Source: Nocardia sp. (lineage in GTDB: Bacteria; Actinomycetota; Actinomycetes; Mycobacteriales; Mycobacteriaceae). Taken from it: a stretch of DNA of 5,692 bases. The stretch lies in NCBI GenBank assembly GCA_013361595.1, contig JABFXT010000828.1, positions 1 through 5,692 of the forward strand, given 5' to 3'. Position numbers and translations under genes: made by a program. This document shows, in pieces, positions 1 through 4,733 of the stretch; positions within the stretch are counted from its first letter, which is position 1, and each line of letters begins with the position of its first letter. A model generated the notes under the pieces. The model worked only from the letters and a program-made list of their open reading frames with translations, made no database searches and was not told the DNA's origin.

Positions 1-42
1 ACCGTGCGGACCGACCCGTGGACGGTCGGCTGCGGCGGCTGA
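1..42 (+). CDS. 3' end of a probable Nif3-family (GTP cyclohydrolase 1 type 2-like) protein, partial
   Basis: Frame 1 is open from the window edge to a TGA at 40-42 and reads TVRTDPWTVGCGG. A 'TDP-[WF]' stretch close to the C-terminus is, as I recall, typical of the Nif3/YqfO/YbgI family of metal-binding proteins. In mycobacteria the Nif3-like gene (Rv2230c) lies directly before the zinc-ribbon gene and the RNase HI-phosphatase fusion, which is the order seen here. Only 13 residues are visible, so the call rests on this short motif and on gene order. It could instead be a chance open frame. The following 116 nt before the next start hold inverted repeats but no other gene. Confidence 0.5.
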   Translation, partial: TVRTDPWTVGCGG

Positions 43-61
43 CCGCGGCGCGGACTACCGG

Positions 62-79
62 GGTCCGCGGGTTCGGACC
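62..79. repeat. Small inverted repeat in the leader of the zinc-ribbon gene
   Basis: GGTCCG (62-67) and CGGACC (74-79) are exact reverse complements around a six-base spacer. The repeat lies just after the presumed end of the Nif3-like gene. It could be a weak intergenic terminator or attenuator stem, but no T-run follows, and six-base GC-rich stems are common by chance in DNA of this composition. Confidence 0.25.
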
Positions 80-113
80 GGTCGGCGGCGCCGCCCCGGC
101 TCCGCGGAGTACG

Positions 114-135
114 GTGGACGTTCTTATCCGTCCAC
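114..135. repeat. Perfect 7-bp inverted repeat upstream of the zinc-ribbon gene
   Basis: GTGGACG (114-120) and CGTCCAC (129-135) are exact reverse complements separated by the AT-richer spacer TTCTTATC. The hairpin ends eight bases before the AGGGAG ribosome binding site of the next gene. It could be an operator or an RNA stem in the 5' leader. The spacer contains TTATCC, a poor match to a -10 element. No factor is recognised. Confidence 0.35.
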
Positions 136-142
136 AGTGTGC

Positions 143-148
143 AGGGAG
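143..148 (+). promoter_or_regulatory. Ribosome binding site that sets the TTG start
   Basis: AGGGAG ends ten bases before TTG 159. The frame stays open upstream to about position 18, but the residues there (Arg/Gly/Pro/Ala-rich) do not look like the protein. The TTG start gives 245 residues, which I recall as the length of the mycobacterial homologue Rv2229c. Confidence 0.6.
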
Positions 149-158
149 TTCGTTCGCG

Positions 159-896
159 TTGAATGTCGAACCATCGATTCAGGCCCAACTGCTGCGTCTC
201 GCCGAGGTCGACACCGAGCTGACCCGGATCGCGCACCGGCGCAGCGTTCTCCCCGAACAGCAGGAGGTCGACCGGTTCGAGTCCGAACGCAACGCGCACA
301 AGGACGCCGCCGTGGCCGTGGAGATCGTGCTCGACGATCTCGATCGCGATATCCGCAAACTCGAGGGTGAGATCGAGGCCGTCCGCAAACGTGAGGACCG
401 CGACCGCGGCGTGCTGGAAGCGGGCACGGTGGGGGCGAAACAGCTGTCGGAGCTGCAGCACGAGCTGGCCAGTCTGGAACGCCGCCGGTCGGTGCTGGAG
501 GACGATCTGCTCGAGGTGATGGAACGCCGGGAGGCCTCCGCCGCCGATCACGAACACGCGGGCGCCCGCCTCGATCGGACCGAAACCGAGCTCGCCACCG
601 CGCGCGACCGCCGCGACGAGGCTGTCGCCGATCTGGACGTCGCCCAGCGACGCTGCGAAACCGACCGGGAGCGGTTGGTCGGCGCCTTCCCGGAAGAACT
701 GCTGAGCATCTACGACCGGCAGCGCAGCGGCCACGGTATCGGCGCGGCGCTGTTGCAGGCCCGGCGCTGCGGCGCCTGCCGGATCGAACTGGACCGCGGC
801 GAGATCGCCCGGATCGCGAAAACCGCTCCCGATGTGGTGGTGCGGTGCCCGGAATGCGGTGCGGTGCTGGTGCGGACCAAAGAATCCGGATTGTGA
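159..896 (+). CDS. C4-type zinc-ribbon, coiled-coil protein (Rv2229c-like)
   Basis: This is a 245-residue protein starting at TTG 159 behind AGGGAG. Residues from about 5 to 190 are dominated by charged heptad-like sequence rich in Glu, Arg, Leu and Asp, as expected for a long helical coiled-coil hairpin. The C-terminus carries a zinc ribbon with two CxxC knuckles, C204-GA-C207 and C230-PE-C233, which should bind one zinc ion. This matches the conserved actinobacterial family of Rv2229c (zf-RING_7, formerly DUF164), whose molecular role is not settled; a nucleic-acid or protein-binding function is usually inferred. It is cytoplasmic, with no signal peptide or membrane segment. It is followed after 43 nt by the RNase HI-phosphatase gene and is probably cotranscribed with it and with the Nif3-like gene upstream, as in mycobacteria. 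The family call is firm; the function is not known. Confidence 0.9.
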   Translation: MNVEPSIQAQLLRLAEVDTELTRIAHRRSVLPEQQEVDRFESERNAHKDAAVAVEIVLDDLDRDIRKLEGEIEAVRKREDRDRGVLEAGTVGAKQLSELQHELASLERRRSVLEDDLLEVMERREASAADHEHAGARLDRTETELATARDRRDEAVADLDVAQRRCETDRERLVGAFPEELLSIYDRQRSGHGIGAALLQARRCGACRIELDRGEIARIAKTAPDVVVRCPECGAVLVRTKESGL

Positions 897-939
897 GGCC
901 GCGCCGGACAGCGGGGTCCGAGTAGAGCGAGAGACCGAT

Positions 940-2103
940 ATGAGCGTGCGCGAGGTCGTAGTCGAAGCCGACGGCGGATCCCGGGGCAACCCGGGACCGG
1001 CGGGTTACGGCGCGGTGGTGTTCGACGCGGACCGGGTGGCGGTCCTCGCCGAACGCCGGGAGGCTCTCGGTGTCACCACCAACAATGTCGCCGAGTACCG
1101 CGGACTGATCGCCGGACTGGAGGCGGCCGCAGAACTCGGCGCGCGCGTGGTCTCGGTACGGATGGACTCCAAGCTCGTGGTCGAGCAGATGTCGGGTCGC
1201 TGGAAGGTCAAGCACGCGGCGCTGATCCCGCTCGCCGACCGGGCCCGCCGGCTGGCCGCGGATTTCGAGCAGGTGACCTACCGCTGGATCCCGCGCGCCG
1301 AGAACTCCCATGCCGATCGGCTGGCCAACGAGGCCATGGACGACGGCAAACTGGTCCAGGAGATCCACGCGGCCGAACCCGCCGCGGCGGCCCGGCCCGC
1401 ACCACCCGCGGCGGCCGCCGATACGGGGGACGATTCGCGCAGCGCCGCGGCGCGATTGTCCGGATCCGGTCCGGGCTGGACCGGTGCGGCCGGCCGGCCC
1501 ACCAGGCTGCTGCTGTTGCGCCACGGGCAGACCGAATTGTCGGTGCAGCGTCGCTATTCCGGTCGCGGTAATCCGCCGTTGACCGCGGTCGGGCGGGAAC
1601 AGGCCACCCGGGCGGCGAAGATGCTGGCCGCCAAGGGCGATATCTCCGCCATCGTGACCTCACCGCTGGGCCGGGCCCGGGAAACCGCCGAGGCGGCCGG
1701 CGCGGCACTCGGGATCGAGGTCAGGGTGGTCGAGGGCCTGACCGAAACCGATTTCGGTGAATGGGAGGGGTTGACGTTCCGCGAGGCCGCCGAACGCGAC
1801 CCCGATCTGCACGCGCGCTGGCTCGGGGATCCGTCGCTGCCCGCGCCCGGCGGCGAGAGCTTCGACGCGGTCCGGGAACGGGTGGAAGCGGCGCGCCGCG
1901 ATCTGGTGACCCGGTATCCGGGCGCGAATATCGTCGTGGTCAGCCATGTCACGCCGATCAAGACGCTGCTGCAACTGGCGTTGGGCGTCGGGCCGTCACT
2001 GCTCTACCGCCTGCATCTGGATCTGGCGTCGCTCTCGCTCGCGGAGTTCTACCCGGACGGCGGATCGTCGGTCCGGTTGGTCAACGATACGAGCTACCTC
2101 TGA
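940..2103 (+). CDS. rnhC: Bifunctional RNase HI / histidine (acid) phosphatase
   Basis: This is a 387-residue fusion. Residues 1-134 are RNase HI, which cuts the RNA strand of RNA-DNA hybrids such as R-loops and primers. The DGGSRGNPG motif and all four metal-binding acids are visible: D11, E52 (in TTNNVAEYRG), D76 and D126 (in NSHADRLANEA). Residues 135-187 form an Ala/Pro/Gly-rich linker. Residues 188-387 are a histidine phosphatase of the CobC/phosphoglycerate-mutase superfamily, with RHGQTE (H195 is the phosphorylated histidine), SPLGRARETA (R245/R247), E269/E274 in the TETDFGEWEG segment, and SHVTPI (H336). Mycobacterial homologues (Rv2228c, MSMEG_4305, called RnhC) have RNase H activity and CobC-like (alpha-ribazole phosphate) phosphatase activity, which links it to cobalamin synthesis. 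ATG 940 is chosen because the RNase H fold begins at once and a weak GAGAG site precedes it. The symbol follows mycobacterial usage and does not mean RNase HIII. Both active sites look intact. Confidence 0.95.
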   Translation: MSVREVVVEADGGSRGNPGPAGYGAVVFDADRVAVLAERREALGVTTNNVAEYRGLIAGLEAAAELGARVVSVRMDSKLVVEQMSGRWKVKHAALIPLADRARRLAADFEQVTYRWIPRAENSHADRLANEAMDDGKLVQEIHAAEPAAAARPAPPAAAADTGDDSRSAAARLSGSGPGWTGAAGRPTRLLLLRHGQTELSVQRRYSGRGNPPLTAVGREQATRAAKMLAAKGDISAIVTSPLGRARETAEAAGAALGIEVRVVEGLTETDFGEWEGLTFREAAERDPDLHARWLGDPSLPAPGGESFDAVRERVEAARRDLVTRYPGANIVVVSHVTPIKTLLQLALGVGPSLLYRLHLDLASLSLAEFYPDGGSSVRLVNDTSYL

Positions 2104-2122
2104 GCGGTGGCCGGAGGCGGTA

Positions 2123-2141
2123 CCGGGCCGGCCGTGCCCGG
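2123..2141. terminator. Possible bidirectional terminator hairpin between convergent genes
   Basis: CCGGGC (2123-2128) and GCCCGG (2136-2141) form a perfect six-base GC stem with a seven-base loop. It sits in the 49-nt gap between the stop of the RNase HI-phosphatase gene (2103) and the stop of the convergent regulator gene (2153). There is no T-run on either strand, which is usual for GC-rich actinobacteria. The position fits a shared terminator, but the stem is short. Confidence 0.4.
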
Positions 2142-2152
2142 CGCACGCCGGA

Positions 2153-2983
2153 TCAGGCAGTGGCGCCCGCCGTGCGGGCCGCCGCACGGGTGCGCAGGAA
2201 CTGCGCCGTGAACTCGTCCAGCGGGTAGAAGAACTCGACCGCCAGCTCGGACAGTGTCACGTCGGCGGGCGCGCCGAAGGTGGCCATGGTGCCGAAAAGC
2301 GAGAGTTCGCCGTGTGGCGTACGTACCCGGATCGGCACCTGGAACGGGCCCGGATCGGTGCCGCGGTTCTCCGGGATCCCGGTATCGACCACCGGATAGG
2401 CGCTGACCTCGTCGTAGAGCGCGCGCAGCTTAGGGTCACCGGTGGTGTCGGCCTGCCGGGACAGTCGCTCCAGCAGCTGGGTGCGTACCTGGCGTGGATT
2501 GGCGAGCCGGGCGGCGAGACCCGCCGGATGCAGCACCAGCCGATAGACATTGGGCCGGTCGGCCAGCAGTTCCGGGGGCACACCCTCGGTGAGCACGGTC
2601 AGCGCGGTGTTGGCGGTGACCACATTCCACCAGCGGTCCACCGCGACCGCCGGATAGGGCTCGTGCGCGGCGAGCATATGCTCCAGCGCCGCCCGCGCCG
2701 AGGCGAGATGTTCGTCGTCGAGATCGCTCTCGTGATAGGCGGGCGCGTATCCGGCGGCGACGAGCAGCGTATTGCGCTCTCGCAGCGGCACCTCCAAGGT
2801 CTGCGACAGACGCAGCACCATATCCCGGCTCGGCGCCGAACGCCCGGTCTCCACATACGACAGATGCCGGGCCGAGGAGCCCGCCGCCAGTGCCAGATCC
2901 AGCTGGCTCAGCCGCCGCCGCTGCCGCCACTCCCGCAGCAGGCCGCCGATCCGTGCCGGGTTCCCGTCCGCATGCCGTTCCAT
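2153..2983 (-). CDS. XRE-family transcriptional regulator with MmyB-like sensor domain
   Basis: This is a 276-residue cytoplasmic DNA-binding protein. Residues about 10-70 form a Cro/CI-type helix-turn-helix, with LREWRQRRRLSQLDLA, the recognition helix region SSARHLSYVETGRSAPS, and a hydrophobic fifth helix. Residues about 105-265 match the MmyB-like ligand-binding domain, with PYPAVAVDRWWNVVTANTAL, then LFGTMATFGAPADVTLSELA and a terminal FFYPLDEFT motif. In this family the C-terminal domain is PAS-like and is thought to bind a small, possibly fatty-acid-like ligand; the ligand here cannot be told. The family is abundant in actinobacteria, often beside a divergent gene that it controls. Here the divergent neighbour is a small membrane protein, with a perfect palindrome between the two. 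ATG 2983 has no clear ribosome binding site, but TACGCT lies six bases upstream, so the mRNA may be leaderless. It is probably autoregulated. Confidence 0.92.
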   Translation of the reverse strand: MERHADGNPARIGGLLREWRQRRRLSQLDLALAAGSSARHLSYVETGRSAPSRDMVLRLSQTLEVPLRERNTLLVAAGYAPAYHESDLDDEHLASARAALEHMLAAHEPYPAVAVDRWWNVVTANTALTVLTEGVPPELLADRPNVYRLVLHPAGLAARLANPRQVRTQLLERLSRQADTTGDPKLRALYDEVSAYPVVDTGIPENRGTDPGPFQVPIRVRTPHGELSLFGTMATFGAPADVTLSELAVEFFYPLDEFTAQFLRTRAAARTAGATA

Positions 2984-2989
2984 CTCGTG

Positions 2990-2995
2990 AGCGTA
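2990..2995 (-). promoter_or_regulatory. Candidate -10 element of the regulator gene (leaderless mRNA)
   Basis: On the minus strand TACGCT matches the actinobacterial TANNNT pattern and ends six bases before the ATG at 2983. Transcription would then begin at or next to the start codon, which fits the lack of a Shine-Dalgarno sequence. I see no clear -35 element. The palindrome at 3019-3035 would cover that region, consistent with autoregulation. Confidence 0.3.
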
Positions 2996-3000
2996 TCGGC

Positions 3001-3018
3001 GGCCGGTGCGCGCCGGCC
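3001..3018. repeat. GC-rich inverted repeat next to the candidate operator
   Basis: GGCCGG (3001-3006) and CCGGCC (3013-3018) are exact reverse complements with spacer TGCGCG. It adjoins the 17-bp palindrome directly, on the regulator side. It may be a secondary binding site or just composition. Confidence 0.25.
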
Positions 3019-3035
3019 ATGACCTCCGAGGTCAT
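3019..3035. promoter_or_regulatory. Palindromic candidate operator in the divergent promoter region
   Basis: ATGACCTCCGAGGTCAT is a perfect inverted repeat with eight-base arms (ATGACCTC/GAGGTCAT) and a single central C. It lies 36 bp from the regulator's ATG and 70 bp from the membrane protein's ATG. Its right edge touches TTGAAT (3035-3040), a weak -35-like hexamer for the plus-strand gene. The symmetry and spacing suit a dimeric helix-turn-helix protein, and the adjacent XRE/MmyB-type regulator is the obvious candidate. Binding is inferred, not shown. Confidence 0.6.
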
Positions 3036-3105
3036 TGAATCGCCGACCGGGCTGCGGCACGGTCGGAATCACCACGATCTCGCCGATCCGAGAGGCAACC
3101 GAACC

Positions 3106-3537
3106 ATGAGCACCGTGACCCTGTCCGCGCCCGCGACTTCCGACGATCTGCTCCGCCGTACCCTGCGACTGGACGGCTGGGGGACAGGGGCTTTCGGCGT
3201 CCTGATGCTCGCCGGTGCCGTGCCGCTGCGGGATCCGCTGGGTCTGCCGACCTCATGGTCTGTGCCGTTCGGCATCGCCATGCTCGGTGGCGCGCTGGCA
3301 CTGCTGCTCATCGCCGGTTACCCGGCGATCTCACCCCGGCACGCGGGCGGGGTCGTGGTGGTCAACTCGGTCTCGGTACTGGGTCTGCTGGTGCTGCCGT
3401 TCACCGGTCTGCTCGATCTCACCGGGTTCGGCGTCGTCTTCTTCCTCGTCGGCGCGGTTGTCGTCGCCGTGTTCGCGGCGCTGGAATCCGCCGGGCTGCG
3501 CCGGATCACCGAGGCGACCGCGGATCAGGCCGGATAG
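3106..3537 (+). CDS. Small four-helix membrane protein, function unknown
   Basis: This is a 143-residue protein. ATG 3106 is preceded by GAGAGG (3090-3095) at ten bases, which decides the start over the longer open frame. After a polar N-terminus (MSTVTLSAPATSDDLLRRTL) there are four hydrophobic stretches at about residues 26-43, 49-70, 79-102 and 105-126, and then a short charged tail ending DQAG. It is therefore an integral cytoplasmic-membrane protein with both ends probably inside. I recognise no catalytic motif or named family. It is divergent from the XRE/MmyB-type regulator and shares the palindrome-bearing intergenic region, so that regulator probably controls it. Its last codons and stop (CAG GCC GGA TAG) lie inside the left copy of a 16-bp repeat whose other copy forms the end of modC. 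The tail-to-tail partner may once have been modC directly. Confidence 0.8.
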   Translation: MSTVTLSAPATSDDLLRRTLRLDGWGTGAFGVLMLAGAVPLRDPLGLPTSWSVPFGIAMLGGALALLLIAGYPAISPRHAGGVVVVNSVSVLGLLVLPFTGLLDLTGFGVVFFLVGAVVVAVFAALESAGLRRITEATADQAG

Positions 3538-3539
3538 CA
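3524..3539. repeat. Direct repeat, left copy (insertion boundary candidate)
   Basis: ATCAGGCCGGATAGCA is identical to 4718-4733. The match extends imperfectly on both sides: CGG precedes both copies with one extra C on the right, and GGATC followed by GGTG comes after both. Here the repeat contains the final codons and TAG of the membrane protein gene. A 16-bp exact match is unlikely by chance in a window of this size, although GC bias raises the odds. Confidence 0.7.
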
Positions 3540-4717
3540 CGGGATCGGTGATTCCGGCGGGCAAGGTGACTCGTCGGTTGTGATCGGGCCGAGCAGAGCC
3601 CGCTCCGTTCATCCTGTCTTGGGACGACCCGATCGATTGCCACTGTGCACCGGGCGGTTGATACTCGTCTCTGTGTTCACAACGCGTCCAGGCGGTCCGG
3701 TGCTTGGTGGCGCCCAGTGAGGGCGTCGTTGAGTGAGGTTGCGGAGAAGTTGGCAACGGCGATCACCATAGAGGTCGATCGGATGGCGATTGCCGCTGCG
3801 CGGCCTTTGCGCTCGACGGCGGATCACCTGGACGAGGCTCCGAGTGTGGTCCAGAAGGCCGAGAACGACGGGTTGACCGAGATTCGCGGTAAAGACAGGC
3901 GCGGCAGACTCGCGGTGTTCTCCCCGGACCAGGTGGAGACGGACATATTACGAGACAGCCAGGGTCGGCGCGGGATCGAATTTCCGACACAGCCCTCGGA
4001 CAGGTCGGACAGTTCCAGCTGGATGCGCAGAGCAACCGAGAAGATCGATCGAGAGTTCAGTCATTTATGGCCGGTCACGAGGGTATCCGACCGGAAACCG
4101 GACTGGGTGCCGGAATCCACTCCTCAGCCCATCCCGGGCGTAGGCACGGGTGCTGCCCCGACTGAGCGCGGCATACTTGTTATCTCACACGCCAACCCGA
4201 GCGGCTTCGCGGTCCGGGTGAGGACAATCGGGCCGCCTGATCGCCGGCCCTGCGGGCTCCATGGCCCGATGGGTTCAATGGTGCTGATGCCCTACGGATC
4301 AGGACAGATGAAGAACTCCTCGAAACTGGTGTACCCCAGTCAGCACGTGTTTCTGGGTGGAGCGGAGTACGGGCGGTTGCTGGCGGCAAAGAAACCCGAG
4401 CTGGAGGCAGCCGCGGAGACACCGGACAGCCCGGTGCGGTTGGTGTCCTGTAGCTCCGCGGCGCCTGAAGGGGACGCCGCCGAAAGTGCGGCTTCATCGA
4501 TGCAGCAGAACGGAGTGCTTCGCGATGTTCAGGCCGGGACAGGCGACATGCTGCTGCACAGGGATGCTTCTGGGACTGCGCGAATCGGTATCGCCGGCCG
4601 TGGCGACCCGGAAGGAAATGTAGTGCCCCCGTGGCGGAACTTTCCGGTAACCCGGCCCGGAAACACAGGCTGATATCGCCTTCTACTCGGTCCGTAGTTG
4701 CCGACTGCTTCCTCGGC
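3540..4717. mobile_element. Putative inserted segment bounded by direct repeats
   Basis: About 1.18 kb lies between the two copies of ATCAGGCCGGATAGCA. It differs from its surroundings in having lower GC (around 53-62% in two 60-base samples I counted, against up to about 80% in a flanking gene) and less biased third codon positions. It holds one orphan gene. I see no integrase, transposase or terminal inverted repeats, so if it is mobile it is a cargo remnant or was moved in trans. The 191 nt from 3538 to 3728 hold only the repeat edge and a weak five-base stem (3585-3602). The 44 nt after the orphan gene hold a weak five-base stem (4700-4717). Confidence 0.45.
3729..4673 (+). CDS. Orphan protein with CPD/C80-like His-Cys domain and possible type VII secretion N-terminus
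   Basis: This is about 314 residues from TTG 3729 (GAGGG five bases upstream). Other possible starts are GTG 3645, GTG 3717 and ATG 3783, the last with AGAGGT at seven bases. Residues 12-37 (ITIEVDRMAIAAARPLRSTA and on to HLDEA) weakly resemble the N-terminal helix of EspC/WXG100-type secretion substrates. Residues 40-140 are polar and low in recognisable structure, followed by a Pro/Gly linker. From about 147 the pattern is that of toxin autoprocessing domains: strand and histidine (ILVISHANPSGF, H154), a Tyr/Leu-rich helix (AEYGRLLAA), strand and cysteine (VRLVSCSSA, C241), then GDAAESAA, a helix, and DVQAGTGDMLLH with a following D-x-S-G turn. MARTX and clostridial toxin CPDs and actinobacterial polymorphic toxins share this order. 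The H-C spacing of 87 is longer than in classical CPDs; H178 (LHGPMG) is an alternative histidine. No peptidase activity can be claimed. Partial decay is possible. Confidence 0.6.
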   Translation: MSEVAEKLATAITIEVDRMAIAAARPLRSTADHLDEAPSVVQKAENDGLTEIRGKDRRGRLAVFSPDQVETDILRDSQGRRGIEFPTQPSDRSDSSSWMRRATEKIDREFSHLWPVTRVSDRKPDWVPESTPQPIPGVGTGAAPTERGILVISHANPSGFAVRVRTIGPPDRRPCGLHGPMGSMVLMPYGSGQMKNSSKLVYPSQHVFLGGAEYGRLLAAKKPELEAAAETPDSPVRLVSCSSAAPEGDAAESAASSMQQNGVLRDVQAGTGDMLLHRDASGTARIGIAGRGDPEGNVVPPWRNFPVTRPGNTG

Positions 4718-4733
4718 ATCAGGCCGGATAGCA
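4718..4733. repeat. Direct repeat, right copy (insertion boundary candidate)
   Basis: This is the second exact copy of ATCAGGCCGGATAGCA. On the minus strand it encodes the end of ModC (Cys-Tyr-Pro-Ala-stop, with the stop complement at 4719-4721). If this were the only copy, the TAG of the membrane protein gene would fall at 4729-4731, so the two convergent genes would overlap by 13 bases. Confidence 0.7.

Noticed and set aside
18..158. Upstream extension of the zinc-ribbon reading frame
   Set aside because: It overlaps the presumed Nif3-like 3' end and a leader with inverted repeats. TTG 159 has a good ribosome site and gives the family length.
124..1524. 466-codon open frame on the minus strand opposite the zinc-ribbon and RNase HI genes
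   Set aside because: Arg/Gly/Pro-rich translation with no domain. It lies antisense to two well-supported genes and is a normal by-product of high third-position GC.
2150..2165. GGATCAGGCAGTGG at the end of the regulator gene as a third, partial copy of the direct repeat
   Set aside because: It shares only ATCAGGC and, after a gap, AGTGG with the right repeat region. Short matches around a TCA stop complement in GC-rich DNA are expected.
1946..3022. 358-codon plus-strand frame opposite the XRE/MmyB-type regulator
   Set aside because: It is antisense to a regulator with clear helix-turn-helix and sensor motifs, and its own translation is low in recognisable structure.
3585..3602. CGGGC/GCCCG stem as terminator of the membrane protein gene
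   Set aside because: Only five base pairs with an eight-base loop and no T-run; expected by chance in this composition.
4700..4717. GCCGA/TCGGC stem as terminator between the orphan gene and modC
   Set aside because: Five base pairs only. The position is suitable but the structure is too weak to annotate.
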